A DNA stretch of 64,000 bases from Stenotrophomonas humi (GCF_001431415.1 NZ_LDJI01000006.1:176160-240159); one strand, 5' to 3'. Positions 9,407-20,996 are shown, counted from the stretch's first letter. The notes: generated from the sequence alone by a model not told the origin. Numbers and translations are program-made.

Positions 9407-11098
9407 ATGCGCGGCCGTGTCATTTCAAAAGCTGATCGAGTAGCCGCGGCACTGGCGGTCGCCGGCCTGCTCATCTTGTTCCCATCGCTGCCTGCGGATG
9501 CAGCCGAAGTGGTCGGCGGAACCACGCCAACGGCCCCCTGCACTCAGGATGCAAGTACCGGTGCCCTGGCCTGCCTGGACGGCAGTCGGGTGGGCGGTGA
9601 CGGTGCGTCTGGGCCATACGAGCCCGGTGCTTCCAGTTCGGCCGGCGGCTTGGGAAATGCGACGGGCAACACGGCGATCGGTAAGGGCAGCTCGGTCGGC
9701 ATGGGCGGGCAAGGTGCCAACGGGATGGCCGGTGGGAGCGGTGGGGTGGGTGGCAGCGGTGGAGGCTACAACCTCGCCTTTGGTGCCGGCAGCAGCGCTG
9801 GCAATGGCGGTAAGGCCGGCGACGGCATTGCCGGCGGCACCGGCGGAGATGGTGGTGCCGGCGGAAACTACAACATCGCTCTGGGCGATGGCAGCGAGGC
9901 GGGCAACGGCGCCGATGGCAAGGAAGGCTGTTGTGGCTTCAAGGGCACGTCTGGCACCGCAGGTACGGACAACAACGTGGCCATCGGCAGGAATGCCAAG
10001 GCAACGGGCGGTGGTTCAGTTGCACTGGGGGCGGGCAGCACCGATGCCGGCCTGGCCAATGTCGTGTCGGTCGGTTCGGCCAGCCAGCAACGGCGCATCG
10101 TCAACGTTGCCGCCGGCGTGGCCGCCACCGATGCCGCCAACGTGGGCCAGCTCACTGCGCTGGGGACGTCATTGAATGCGAACCTGGGAGGGGTCGCGTC
10201 ATGGCTGGGCGGTGGGGCCGCTTACAGCGGCGGCGTGTTCACCGCGCCAACCTTCGCCGTCCAAGGCAACAGCTACGGCAATGTCGGTGCCGCGCTGTCG
10301 GCCATCGATACCCAGCTCACCGCAATCAAGGGCCGCGCCGACCTGGCGGTGTACTACGACGACGCCAGCAAGGCCTCGCTGACGCTCGGCGGGGGCGCCG
10401 GCTCGGGTTCCGCGGGAGCATCGGGGGGGACCCGGGTGGCGGGCGTGGCCGACGGCACCGCCGCCGACCATGCAGTCAACAAGGGGCAGATGGATGCGGG
10501 GGATGCGGCCGCCATCGACGCGGCCGGGAATTACACCGATACCCGCGAAGGCGCGATCCGTGCGGACATGGCCACGGCCGATGCCAACGTGTTGTCCTCG
10601 GCCAAGGCGCATGCGGACAGCGGCGATGCAGCCACTCTGGCCGCGGCCAACGGCCATACCGACGACCGCGAGGCGGCAATCCGCACGGACATGGCCAGCG
10701 CCGATGCCACCACGCTGCAGTCGGCCCGCAGCTACGCCGATGGCACTGCCAGCCAGGCCGTCGCCGCCGCGAACAGCTATACCGACAGCCGTTTCGAGGC
10801 CGTGGACCTGCAGTTCGACGGGTTGCGGCGAGAGATGGATGACCGCTTCATCCGTCAGGACCGTCGCATCGACCGGATGGGCGCGATGAGCAGCGCGATG
10901 CTCAACATGGCGGTGAATGCGGCGGGTTCGCAGAGCGGTGGCGGGCGCGTTTCGGTCGGCGCGGGTTTCCAGGGCAGCGAGAAGGCCGTGTCGATCGGCT
11001 ACGGCCGCAAGCTCGGCGCACGCGGCTCGTTCTCGCTGGGTGGCGCATTCAGTGGCAGCGAGAAATCAGGCGGTATCGGCTTCGGCGTGGATCTGTAG
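9407..11098 (+). CDS. YadA-like trimeric autotransporter adhesin
   Basis: This 563-residue surface protein has a signal peptide ending around PADAAE. A Gly/Ser-rich head with YadA-type 14-residue motifs ([42 protein letters not shown]) comes next, then a neck-like segment ([18 protein letters not shown]). The stalk carries repeated Ala-rich coiled-coil units ending in YTD and [10 protein letters not shown]-terminal anchor of about 70 residues ([10 protein letters not shown] to GFGVDL) would form the trimeric outer-membrane barrel. ATG 9407 is preferred because GGGGGAC precedes it. The head is unusually Gly-rich and has a CCGF insertion. Confidence 0.9.
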   Translation: MRGRVISKADRVAAALAVAGLLILFPSLPADAAEVVGGTTPTAPCTQDASTGALACLDGSRVGGDGASGPYEPGASSSAGGLGNATGNTAIGKGSSVGMGGQGANGMAGGSGGVGGSGGGYNLAFGAGSSAGNGGKAGDGIAGGTGGDGGAGGNYNIALGDGSEAGNGADGKEGCCGFKGTSGTAGTDNNVAIGRNAKATGGGSVALGAGSTDAGLANVVSVGSASQQRRIVNVAAGVAATDAANVGQLTALGTSLNANLGGVASWLGGGAAYSGGVFTAPTFAVQGNSYGNVGAALSAIDTQLTAIKGRADLAVYYDDASKASLTLGGGAGSGSAGASGGTRVAGVADGTAADHAVNKGQMDAGDAAAIDAAGNYTDTREGAIRADMATADANVLSSAKAHADSGDAATLAAANGHTDDREAAIRTDMASADATTLQSARSYADGTASQAVAAANSYTDSRFEAVDLQFDGLRREMDDRFIRQDRRIDRMGAMSSAMLNMAVNAAGSQSGGGRVSVGAGFQGSEKAVSIGYGRKLGARGSFSLGGAFSGSEKSGGIGFGVDL

Positions 11099-11132
11099 GT
11101 CGTTCGATCCGCGCCAGCGATGTGGGGGCGTC

Positions 11133-11402
11133 ATGAACACTTTCAGGTGCATGGTCGAGGCACGTCGTGCCGGGGGCGTGCCTGGCCGGCAGAACAACGC
11201 GTGGTGCGTGTGCAGCCCGATCCGCTGGTCCGCCGCGGGGCCGGTGGCAGGTGCATGGCTGGTCCACGACCCGGACCTGCGGCGTTGCATCGAGTGCGAT
11301 GCGAACCAAGATGCCTGGCGAACGGTGATCGCGCAGCAGCAGGCGTTCGCCTCGGTGATCACACGCATTGAGGCCGCCGCAGTGTCCTCCATTGGCGGTT
11401 GA
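11133..11402 (+). CDS. Small hypothetical protein downstream of the adhesin
   Basis: This 89-residue ORF starts 34 bp after the adhesin stop and is preceded by a GGGGG tract at a plausible ribosome-site distance. It contains four Cys (residues 6, 25, 27 and one in RRCIECDA plus its neighbour) and a QDAW segment, with no recognised domain. It ends 11 bp before the convergent priA stop. Coding status is uncertain: composition is compatible with a gene but no family is recognised. Confidence 0.35.
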   Translation: MNTFRCMVEARRAGGVPGRQNNAWCVCSPIRWSAAGPVAGAWLVHDPDLRRCIECDANQDAWRTVIAQQQAFASVITRIEAAAVSSIGG

Positions 11403-11413
11403 ACGCTGCAACG

Positions 11414-13651
<2,238 letters not shown>

Positions 13652-14033
13652 CGGCTTGCGTTGCGTTGTTGTGAGCGCGCGTATAAATGGCGCGTAAACG
13701 CAGGCCCTGATTGGGGATTTTGGCTTATCCACATTTGCTGTGGATAACTCTGTGGGTGAACATTGTGCTCCACGCGGTTTGGACGACAGTTCAAGCCTCA
13801 GGGTCAACTTGGACAAAAAATAGCCACATTGAATATTTAAATTAAATCAACAAGTTATCCGTGAAACAAAAACGAAATGTGGCCCGGTCCGGCTCCATGC
13901 GTGCTGTCTGTTACAGGGTATTGACGCTGTGCACAACTTGCGGCAGCCGCCTTGAAGCGCCCTGTGAAGGCCATGTGCAGGCATCGGCAGCCAAGGATGC
14001 GCTGGGTATCATTCCCGGGATGATGGAGTTCAC
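13652..14033. other. 382-bp divergent intergenic region with AT-rich tract
   Basis: The region between divergent priA and the 332-residue membrane protein gene holds no convincing ORF. It contains an inverted pair of perfect DnaA boxes (13725-13747), a degenerate third box (TTATCCGTG, 13855-13863) and an AT-rich stretch at about 13818-13855 (AATATTTAAATTAAATC) that stands out from its GC-rich surroundings. Promoters for both flanking genes must lie here. Confidence 0.6.
13725..13747. promoter_or_regulatory. Inverted pair of perfect DnaA boxes
   Basis: TTATCCACA (13725-13733) and its exact inverse TGTGGATAA (13739-13747) are separated by 5 bp. Both match the consensus high-affinity DnaA box exactly. 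A related TTATCCGTG lies at 13855-13863 beyond an AT-rich tract. No dnaA, dnaN or rpmH gene is nearby, so regulation of priA by DnaA or DnaA titration is more likely than an origin. The palindrome could alternatively be an unrelated operator. Confidence 0.55.
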
Positions 14034-15032
14034 ATGACGGCCGCACCCGCCCCCCTTTCCCCGGCCGCAGCCAATGCACTGTCCGCCTTCCTGCGAGGCG
14101 TGGAGCGCCGCGCGCTGGTGGTGGCTGAACTGCAGGTCGGCGATGCCGGGCTGGCCGAACGTGCGGTGGCGGTGGCCATGCGTGCCTTCGTCGGCCACGC
14201 CGCCGACCTGCAGATGGCTGACTGGCCCGCCCGTTTCTGGGGTCTGTTGTGCAGTACCCCGCAGTTGCTGGCACCGCCGGCAGGTGGGCATTGGCCCGAG
14301 CAGGTTGCGCACCTGCAGGTTCTGGCCCCGGCTGAACGGCTGGCGATGCTGCTGCGCATCGGCGTTGGCATGGATGAGCCTGCCGCTGCTGCGGTGCTGG
14401 GGGTCGAGGTGGATGCCTATCGCCAGGCCCTGGCCGGCGCCTGCCCACGCGACGCAGAGGGTTACCCGGATGCAAATGGCTGGCGACAGCTGGCTGAAGA
14501 CGTGCAGGCAAGGATCCGCGATCTCTCCCAGCCACGCCTGCAACAACTGGAGCAGCTGCGCGAGTCGGTGATCAGTGGCGTGCTCCCGACCAAACCGGCC
14601 CCGGCGCCTGCGCTCACCTTCCAGGATGACCGCCGCAGGCCCGCACCACGTCGGCGTCAGCGCGAGCCTTGGCGCCTGCGCACCTGGTTGCTGCTGTGCG
14701 TGCCGTTGCTGCTGCTGGCCGTGGTGGCGGTTTGGTGGTGGCGCTCGCATGCGCCAGCCGCCGCCAACACGGGCAATGGGGTGAGCGACACCGGCCCGGT
14801 GCAGGTGGAAGAACTGCCCGACGACAGCACCCCGCTGGCCCCGGGCGAGGACGCCCATGCTGCTGCTGATGCCGCCATGCTGGCCGATCCGCGCCTGGCG
14901 CTGGCACGCGACGCGGACTTCCTGGCCTGGTACGCCGCTGGTGGCCCGTTGCCGGTGGACGAATCCCAACCGCAGCCGAGCCGGCCGGAACCGGCAGGTG
15001 CTGCATTGGAGACGGTCGATGCCGAGAATTGA
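14034..15032 (+). CDS. Single-span membrane protein with sigma-factor-like N-terminus
   Basis: This 332-residue protein has a helical N-terminal half (residues 1-180) whose RLAMLLRIGVGMDEPAAAAVLGV and EAYRQAL-like spacing recalls sigma-70 region 4 / ECF helices. A basic RRRPAPRRR stretch, one membrane helix (about 219-237, LLLCVPLLLLAVVAVWWW) and an acidic, Pro-rich C-terminal domain follow. The topology would suit a regulator anchored in the inner membrane, but no family is firmly recognised. It overlaps the downstream DUF3106 gene by 14 bp, so the two are probably co-translated. Confidence 0.65.
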   Translation: MTAAPAPLSPAAANALSAFLRGVERRALVVAELQVGDAGLAERAVAVAMRAFVGHAADLQMADWPARFWGLLCSTPQLLAPPAGGHWPEQVAHLQVLAPAERLAMLLRIGVGMDEPAAAAVLGVEVDAYRQALAGACPRDAEGYPDANGWRQLAEDVQARIRDLSQPRLQQLEQLRESVISGVLPTKPAPAPALTFQDDRRRPAPRRRQREPWRLRTWLLLCVPLLLLAVVAVWWWRSHAPAAANTGNGVSDTGPVQVEELPDDSTPLAPGEDAHAAADAAMLADPRLALARDADFLAWYAAGGPLPVDESQPQPSRPEPAGAALETVDAEN

Positions 15033-15594
15033 TCGCCGCTGGCTGTGCGGCCCGCTGCTGCTGAGCGCCGCGCTGGTCGCGCATGCCGCCGTGCCCACCG
15101 CCTTGCCGGCGTCGGTTGAACAAGCCCCGCCGGTTGCCGGTGCGCAGACCCCGCAGGCGGCCTGGGCGGCGATGACACCGCAACTCAAGCGCGAACTGCG
15201 CGCCCGCTATGCCGCCTGGCAGGCGCTGCCCGAAGCCGAACGTCAGCGAATCGCGCAAGCGGCGGCCGCGCTGGCGGCCATGCCTGCCGCACAGCGTGAT
15301 GCCCTGCAGACGCACTTCCAGGCCATGGACCAGATGCATCGCGATGGCTGGTTGCTGGGTCCGCGGCTGGGTGCGCTCTACGCCAAGCTGCAACCGCTGC
15401 TGGGCTATCTGCCGGCCGAACAGCGCGAGCCGATGCTGGCCCTGCTGCATCAGCTCGACGCTGCGCAGCTGGAACAACTGAGCCTGATTTCGCAGCGCAC
15501 GCCGCCGCAGGAGCGGGTCGCACTGCGTGAACAATTGTTGGCTTTGGCGCCCACGCAACGTGCCGCGTGGCTGCAGCAGAACGTGGCACGCTGA
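15019..15594 (+). CDS. Exported DUF3106-like protein
   Basis: This 191-residue protein starts at ATG 15019 inside the 3' end of the preceding gene. It has a signal peptide ending at AHAAV. The mature part is helical and rich in Ala, Gln and Arg, with LPEAERQRI and LPAEQREPM repeats typical of DUF3106 proteins, which have an RNA-polymerase-subunit-independent, probably periplasmic, unknown role. Coupling to the upstream membrane protein suggests a shared envelope function. Confidence 0.75.
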   Translation: MPRIDRRWLCGPLLLSAALVAHAAVPTALPASVEQAPPVAGAQTPQAAWAAMTPQLKRELRARYAAWQALPEAERQRIAQAAAALAAMPAAQRDALQTHFQAMDQMHRDGWLLGPRLGALYAKLQPLLGYLPAEQREPMLALLHQLDAAQLEQLSLISQRTPPQERVALREQLLALAPTQRAAWLQQNVAR

Positions 15595-15723
15595 CCCAGT
15601 CGTGCCGGCCGTTCATCGGCGGGGCGGGGAAGTCACCTTCCTGCCACGCTAGAATGCGCACACTCCGCAACCCGGCATCGCTGCGCTTTCCGCGCCGGCC
15701 GCAGTCTGCGTCTTCTGTTTTTT

Positions 15724-17088
15724 ATGTCTACTTCTCCCGCTACGCCGCGCTTCATGCAGGAAGTGCGGACGACCGGTCTGCTCGCGTTGCCGTTGGTGCT
15801 TGGCCACGTTTCGACCGGTCTGATCGCTTTCGTCGACAACACCATTGCTGGCCACCATGGCACCGATACCTTTGCTGCGGTCAGCATCGGTACGGCATTG
15901 CTGTGGCTGCCGATGCTGGTGCCGATCGGCACCCTGATCTCGCTCACCGCCTCGGTCTCGCAGTTGCATGGGGCAGGGCGCGAGCGTGAAATCGGCCCGC
16001 TGTTCCGTCAGGCGCTGTGGCTGGGCGTGGGCCTGAGCGTGCTGATGTTCCTGTTCCTGAGCGTGGTGCCGGCGTTCCTGCCGGCGTTCGGCATCGCCCC
16101 GGAAATCGTGCCCGGCGCCACCGATTTCCTGCATGCCATCCGCTGGGGCGTGCCCGCGCTGACGTTGTACTTCTGCATGCGCTATCTCAGTGAAGGCATG
16201 CACTGGACATTGCCGACCATGCTGATCGGCTTCGGCGGGCTGCTGGTACTTGGGCCACTGGGCTATGCGCTGTGCAACGGCAAATTCGGTTTCCCGGAAC
16301 TGGGTGCCGAAGGCCTGGGCATCGCCTCGTCGGTGACCATGTGGGTGCAGGCACTGTGCTTTGGCACCTACCTGTGGATGACCAAGCGCTTCGCCCACCT
16401 GCAGTTGTTCAGTCACTTCGAGCTGCCGCGCTGGCGTGCCATCTGGGACCTGCTGCGTACCGGTTTGCCGATCGGCATCACCGTGCTGATGGAGGGCGGG
16501 TTGTTCATCATCACCGCGCTGCTGATCGGCCGCATCGGTGCCATCGAGGCCAGCGCCCACCAGATCGCCATCAACGTGGCGCAGCTGTGTTTCATGATCC
16601 CGATGGGCGTGGCCGAAGCCACTACCGTGCGCGTGGGCCATGCCGTCGGCAGCAACGATCCGCTGGGCGTGCGCCGTGCCACCTGGGCTGGCTATGCCAT
16701 CGTCATGGTCACCCAGTTGCTGTCGATCACCGGCCTGCTGCTGGGCCATGACGCTGTGGTGCGCCTGTACACCGATGACCTGGCCGTGGCCGCGCTGGCC
16801 TCCACGTTGCTGCTGTACGCGGCCACCTTCCAGATTCCCGATGGCATCCAGGTGCTCTCGGCCGGTGCGCTGCGTGGGCTCAAGGACACGCGCGTGCCGA
16901 TGTTCATCGCCATGTTCGCGTACTGGGGCGTGGGCATGCCGCTGGGCGCCGGTTTCGGCCTGGGCCTGGGCTGGGGGCCGCAGGGCATGTGGGTGGGCCT
17001 GATCATGGGCCTGACCGTGGCCGCGGTGCTGCTGGGCTGGCGTCTGCGGGTCAGCAGCCGGCGCCTGATCGCCCACGCGACCCCCTGA
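15724..17088 (+). CDS. MATE-family multidrug/Na+ antiporter
   Basis: This 454-residue inner-membrane exporter has about 12 membrane helices and the MATE pattern of two homologous halves. The N-terminal LALPLVLGHVSTGLIAFVDNTIAGHHG matches the NorM/MATE start. The second half opens with RTGLPIGITVLMEGGLF, followed by EASAHQIAINVAQLCFMIP. It would export cationic drugs or metabolites in exchange for Na+ or H+. It stands alone, with its own short upstream region. Confidence 0.92.
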   Translation: MSTSPATPRFMQEVRTTGLLALPLVLGHVSTGLIAFVDNTIAGHHGTDTFAAVSIGTALLWLPMLVPIGTLISLTASVSQLHGAGREREIGPLFRQALWLGVGLSVLMFLFLSVVPAFLPAFGIAPEIVPGATDFLHAIRWGVPALTLYFCMRYLSEGMHWTLPTMLIGFGGLLVLGPLGYALCNGKFGFPELGAEGLGIASSVTMWVQALCFGTYLWMTKRFAHLQLFSHFELPRWRAIWDLLRTGLPIGITVLMEGGLFIITALLIGRIGAIEASAHQIAINVAQLCFMIPMGVAEATTVRVGHAVGSNDPLGVRRATWAGYAIVMVTQLLSITGLLLGHDAVVRLYTDDLAVAALASTLLLYAATFQIPDGIQVLSAGALRGLKDTRVPMFIAMFAYWGVGMPLGAGFGLGLGWGPQGMWVGLIMGLTVAAVLLGWRLRVSSRRLIAHATP

Positions 17089-17157
17089 CTTAAAGGCCAT
17101 GCTGGCCTGCGTGGTTATGCGTATCCTGCTTTGCAACAAGCCCCATTCGGAGCGTCC

Positions 17158-19065
17158 ATGAATCCCCCACCCCTGCCGCGTCGCAATCCCATCGCCAGCT
17201 TCTTCATCGGCCTGTGGGACGTGATGAATTTCACCCGCCGGTTGATCCTCAACCTGGTGTTCTTCGGGCTGTTGCTGCTGTTGTTGATGGTGTTCGTCGC
17301 CGCGATGGGCATGAGCGCCTCCTCCACCAAGGTGCTGCAGGACCGCACCACCCTGGTCATCGCCCCGGAGGGCCGGCTGGTCGAACAGTTCAGCACCGAT
17401 CCGGTCAGCCGTGCGCTGGGCAAGGCGCTGGGCGACAGCAATGCCGAGGAGCTGCAGCTGCGCGACCTGATCCGCGCGATCGAGGCGGCCCGCGACGACA
17501 AGAAGATCGAACGCGTGGTGCTGAATCTGGACAAGCTCCAGCCCAGCGGCTTCGCCTCGATGCGTGAAGTGGCCGCAGCGCTGCAGGACCTGCGAGCGGC
17601 CAAGAAGCAGGTCGTCGCCTACAGCGAGAACCTGAGCCAGTCGCAGTACCTGCTGGCCGCACAGGCCGACGAGGTTTATCTCGATCCGATGGGCAGCCTG
17701 CTGCTGGAGGGCCTGGGCCGCTATCGCCAGTACTTCCGTACCGGCCTGCAGGAAAAGCTGGGCGTGGACGTGCACCTGTTCAAGGTGGGCGAGTTCAAGT
17801 CCGCTGCCGAGCCCTACGTGCTCGACGCGGCTTCACCGCAGGCCAAGGAAGCGGACCTGTTCTGGATGAACGACGTGTGGCAGCGCTACCTGGGCGACAT
17901 CGCCAAGGCGCGCAAGCTTGATCCGGCGCAGTTGGCTGCCGGCATCGATACGCTGCCCGAGGGCATTGCCGCCGTCGAAGGCGACCTGGCCCGTTTCGCC
18001 CTGCAGCAGAAGCTGGTGGACGGCCTGAAGACCCGCGAAGAGGTGCAGGCGCTGCTCACCGAACGTGGCGAAGCCGACAGCGATGCCGATGGCGGGTACC
18101 GCCAGATCGCATTGAACGATTACCTGATGCAGGTCGATGCCCGCCGTTCGCCGATGGATTCGCGTCCGCAGGTGGCGGTGGTGGTGGCCGAAGGCGAAAT
18201 CGCCGGTGGCGACCTGCCGGCCGGCCGTGTTGGCGGTGAGTCGACCTCGGCGCTGCTGCGTGCGGCACGCGACGATGACGATGTGAAGGCCGTGGTGCTG
18301 CGTGTGGATTCGCCGGGTGGTGAAGTGTTCGCCTCCGAGCAGATCCGTCGCGAAGTGGACGCGCTCAAGGCCGCCGGCAAGCCGGTGGTGGTGTCGATGG
18401 GTGACATGGCTGCTTCCGGTGGTTACTGGATCAGCATGAATGCCGACCGCATCTATGCCGACGAATCCACCATCACCGGCTCGATCGGCATCTTCGGCAT
18501 GATCCCGAACTTCGCCCGCAGCCTGGACAAGATCGGCGTGCACACCGATGGCGTCGGCACCACGCGTTTTGCCGGTGCATTCGACGTGACCCGGCCGATG
18601 GACCCTGCCGTGGGCCAGGTGATCCAGTCGATCATCAACAAGGGCTATGCCGACTTCACCGGCAAGGTCGCCCAGGCCCGCAACAAGCCGGTCGAAGCCG
18701 TGGACGAAGTAGCCCGTGGCCGTGTCTGGAGTGGCGCGCAGGCCAAGGAGCGCGGCTTGGTGGATGAGTTCGGTGGCCTCAAGGCTGCCGTGGCCGATGC
18801 CGCCAATCGCGCCAAGCTGGGCGATGCCGAGAAGTTCCGCGTGCGTTACATCGAAAAGAGCGCAACGCCGTTCTCGCAGTTCATGACCGGCTTCGCAGGC
18901 AGCCGCATGGGCGCATGGATGCTGGCCGATTCCGGCGTGGCGCGCATGCTGCTGGCCCGTTCGATGCCCGAGCTGGACACCCAGCTGCGTTTCGTCGAGG
19001 ACGCGGTGAAAGATCGCAACGGCACCCCGGTGAAGTCGCTGGCGTATTGCTTCTGCGGCTTCTAA
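17158..19065 (+). CDS. sppA: Signal peptide peptidase SppA, 67-kDa type
   Basis: This 635-residue inner-membrane serine protease degrades cleaved signal peptides. It has one N-terminal membrane helix (about residues 27-52) and two tandem S49 domains as in Escherichia coli SppA. The catalytic Lys is about residue 214 (GEFKSAAEPY) in the first half and the catalytic Ser about 420 (MAASGGYWIS) in the second. ATG 17158 is chosen because CGGAGC precedes it and the N-terminus aligns with the family. A terminator follows. Confidence 0.94.
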   Translation: MNPPPLPRRNPIASFFIGLWDVMNFTRRLILNLVFFGLLLLLLMVFVAAMGMSASSTKVLQDRTTLVIAPEGRLVEQFSTDPVSRALGKALGDSNAEELQLRDLIRAIEAARDDKKIERVVLNLDKLQPSGFASMREVAAALQDLRAAKKQVVAYSENLSQSQYLLAAQADEVYLDPMGSLLLEGLGRYRQYFRTGLQEKLGVDVHLFKVGEFKSAAEPYVLDAASPQAKEADLFWMNDVWQRYLGDIAKARKLDPAQLAAGIDTLPEGIAAVEGDLARFALQQKLVDGLKTREEVQALLTERGEADSDADGGYRQIALNDYLMQVDARRSPMDSRPQVAVVVAEGEIAGGDLPAGRVGGESTSALLRAARDDDDVKAVVLRVDSPGGEVFASEQIRREVDALKAAGKPVVVSMGDMAASGGYWISMNADRIYADESTITGSIGIFGMIPNFARSLDKIGVHTDGVGTTRFAGAFDVTRPMDPAVGQVIQSIINKGYADFTGKVAQARNKPVEAVDEVARGRVWSGAQAKERGLVDEFGGLKAAVADAANRAKLGDAEKFRVRYIEKSATPFSQFMTGFAGSRMGAWMLADSGVARMLLARSMPELDTQLRFVEDAVKDRNGTPVKSLAYCFCGF

Positions 19066-19089
19066 GCGAACCGTAGGTTCGGATGCAGG

Positions 19090-19120
19090 CAACGCCGCCC
19101 CTGGGCGGCGTTGTTGTTTG
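19090..19120 (+). terminator. Rho-independent terminator of sppA
   Basis: A 10-bp perfect stem (AACGCCGCCC / GGGCGGCGTT) with a 2-nt loop at 19091-19112 is followed by a T-rich tail (GTTGTTTG). It lies 26 bp after the sppA stop. Confidence 0.8.
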
Positions 19121-19154
19121 TGCGGGAAGCTCCAGCGCAAGTGGAGCCAAGAGA

Positions 19155-19189
19155 TCCTCTCCCGCAAGCGGAAGAGGTTGGGGTGAGGG
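19155..19189. repeat. REP-like element
   Basis: The sequence CTCTCCCGCAAGCGGAAGAGG followed by TTGGGGTGAGGG is another copy of the REP-like family seen at 6640-6743 and 39354-39390. It lies between sppA and a convergent small lipoprotein gene. Confidence 0.65.
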
Positions 19190-19241
19190 CAGGGCGCGAA
19201 GTCCGTAAAGGCGGCACGCTGGACTGGGATGAAATCCCAAC

Positions 19242-19478
19242 CTACGGCGTGGTGCTTGTCCCCGCCGTCGCATCCAGCGCGGCCTTCTCTGCCTTCGCAG
19301 CGTCCTCGGTCGCAGCCGCCGCTTCTTTGGCCTGCTTCAGCGGCTCGGCAATCGCCTCCCGCATCGCCGCCACCTGCGGCTCCGGGCGTCGTTCGGTTTC
19401 CGGCGGCTGCGGCTTGCCACACGCCGCCAGTAACGGCAGCGCCAACAGCATCAGGCAGTGATAAGGCTTCATCGACAT
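19242..19478 (-). CDS. Small Ala/Lys/Glu-rich lipoprotein
   Basis: This 78-residue protein has a lipoprotein signal peptide (hydrophobic core LMLLALPLLAAC, lipobox LAAC with Cys about 20). The mature region is charged and helical, rich in Ala, Glu and Lys (EPLKQAKEAAAATEDAAKAEKAA), as in small envelope or Lpp-like proteins. Translation could also start two codons later at the second Met. Exact function is unknown. It is encoded alone, divergent from the SDR gene. Confidence 0.7.
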   Translation of the reverse strand: MSMKPYHCLMLLALPLLAACGKPQPPETERRPEPQVAAMREAIAEPLKQAKEAAAATEDAAKAEKAALDATAGTSTTP

Positions 19479-19567
19479 GCTCCGCTGGACTCAGGCGGCT
19501 ATCCTAGCGCCCATCCCCCGCAGCGTCCCTTTGCGACGCCGCATTCTGGCTTTGACGAGGAGCAGCA

Positions 19568-20344
19568 ATGAATCCGCAGCGTTGGCGATTGGATGGGCAG
19601 ACTGCGCTGGTGACCGGTGCCAGTGCCGGCATCGGCTTGGCGATCGCACGCGAGCTGCTGGGCTTCGGCGCCGACCTGCTGATCGTTGGCCGCGATGCAG
19701 ACGCGCTGGAAATCGCGCGCGACGAACTGGCCGATGCCTTCCCCGAACGTGAGATCCACGGCCTGTCGGCCGACGTCTCCGACGATGAGGATCGTCACGC
19801 CATCCTCGATTGGGTCGAAGACCATTGCGATGGTCTGAATCTGCTGATCAACAATGCCGGTGGCAACATCAGCAAGCCGGCCAACGACTATTCCGAAGAC
19901 GAATGGCGCGGCATTTTCGAAGGCAACCTGTTCTCGGCCTTCGAGCTGTCGCGCTACGCCTACCCGCTGCTGACCCGCCACGCATCATCGGCCATCGTCA
20001 ACGTCGGCAGCGTCTCGGGCATCACCCATGTGCGCAGTGGCGTGGTCTACGGCATGACCAAGGCGGCGATGCAGCAGATGACCCGCAACCTGGCCTGCGA
20101 GTGGGCCGAGGACGGCATCCGCGTCAACTCGGTGGCGCCGTGGTACATCCGTACCCGCCGCACTTCCGGGCCGCTGTCAGACCCGGACTACTACGACGAA
20201 GTGATCGCACGCACGCCGATGCGCCGCATCGGCGAACCCGAAGAGGTGGCAGCGGCGGTCGGCTTCCTGTGCCTGCCGGCATCGAGCTACATCACCGGTG
20301 AGTGCATCGCGGTGGATGGTGGTTTCCTGCGTTACGGATTCTGA
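19568..20344 (+). CDS. Short-chain dehydrogenase/reductase (tropinone-reductase-like)
   Basis: This 258-residue classical SDR oxidoreductase has the NAD(P)-binding TGASAGIG motif (about residues 17-24), NNAGG, the Ser of NVGSVSG and the YGMTK catalytic Tyr/Lys pair. The C-terminal APWYIRT and [12 protein letters not shown] segments are typical. The overall pattern is closest to tropinone-reductase-like SDRs, but the substrate cannot be read from sequence. It stands alone between two minus-strand genes. Confidence 0.9.
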   Translation: MNPQRWRLDGQTALVTGASAGIGLAIARELLGFGADLLIVGRDADALEIARDELADAFPEREIHGLSADVSDDEDRHAILDWVEDHCDGLNLLINNAGGNISKPANDYSEDEWRGIFEGNLFSAFELSRYAYPLLTRHASSAIVNVGSVSGITHVRSGVVYGMTKAAMQQMTRNLACEWAEDGIRVNSVAPWYIRTRRTSGPLSDPDYYDEVIARTPMRRIGEPEEVAAAVGFLCLPASSYITGECIAVDGGFLRYGF

Positions 20345-20351
20345 GCGCGGC

Positions 20352-20996
20352 TTACTTCGGTTCGGCGCAATCGCTGCTGTCCCATAGTTTCTGCAGGCGC
20401 TGATGCTCATCCTGCAGTGACTGCGCGGCCTGTGTGGAGGTGGCCGAACGCGGCGCGGTTCCGGCGTCGAGCAGGCGCTGGTGCCAGGTGGCGCAGTGCT
20501 GCGCCGGTTCGACGGCGGTGCAGGTGTCGCGCACGATTTCGCAGGCTTCACCGGCTCCGGTCTCCGGGTTGCCATCCAGGCCGGTCACCCGCAATGCCAT
20601 GCAGCGGCCGGGCGGATCAGCGGTTTCGCTCAGGTAGTTCTGGCCGTCGCGCGAGCGGCATTGGAACAGCGGCGGCAGCGCCTTGCGCACAACCGGTAAC
20701 GCCGGTGGTGGCTTGGGCGCGGCGACGGGGGCAGCATGTGGCGCGGCGGACAACAGCGGCAGCACCGCAGCAGGCGCGGGCGCTGGTGCTGGTGCTGGTG
20801 CTGGTGCTGGTGCTGGGGCGGGTGGCGGTGTGGCAACTGCCTGCATGACCTTGGTGGTCTGTTGCATGCCCTTGGGGCATGGCATGTTCTGCACGGTCAA
20901 CGCACCGCCGACATCCGTGCAGCGATAGAAGGTCACCTCATCGGCCTGCAGTGCGCCGCAGGCCAACAACAACGCGAAGGTGAGTAGATACTTCAT
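20352..20996 (-). CDS. Exported DUF4124 protein with Pro-Ala linker
   Basis: This 214-residue exported protein (start at ATG 20996) has a signal peptide ending at LQADE. A DUF4124-type N-terminal segment (VTFYRCTDVGGALTVQNMPCP) is followed by a Pro-Ala repeat linker (about residues 70-90). The C-terminal domain is Cys-containing and includes CRSRDGQNYLSE, EACEIVRDTC and CATWHQRLLDAG. The adjacent upstream gene encodes a paralogous architecture. The function of this periplasmic family is unknown. Confidence 0.75.
   Translation of the reverse strand: MKYLLTFALLLACGALQADEVTFYRCTDVGGALTVQNMPCPKGMQQTTKVMQAVATPPPAPAPAPAPAPAPAPAPAAVLPLLSAAPHAAPVAAPKPPPALPVVRKALPPLFQCRSRDGQNYLSETADPPGRCMALRVTGLDGNPETGAGEACEIVRDTCTAVEPAQHCATWHQRLLDAGTAPRSATSTQAAQSLQDEHQRLQKLWDSSDCAEPK
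20772..20820. repeat. CTGGTG hexanucleotide simple repeat
   Basis: Five or more tandem copies of a GCTGGT hexamer encode the Pro-Ala linker of the DUF4124 protein on the minus strand. Changes in copy number would alter linker length in steps of two residues without a frameshift. Confidence 0.8.

Noticed and set aside
13725..13863. Chromosomal replication origin
   Set aside because: Only two perfect DnaA boxes and no dnaA, dnaN, rpmH or gyrB neighbours. A regulatory site is more likely.
15649..17775. 708-codon minus-strand open frame
   Set aside because: His/Gln-rich shadow of the MATE gene and the start of sppA, without motifs.
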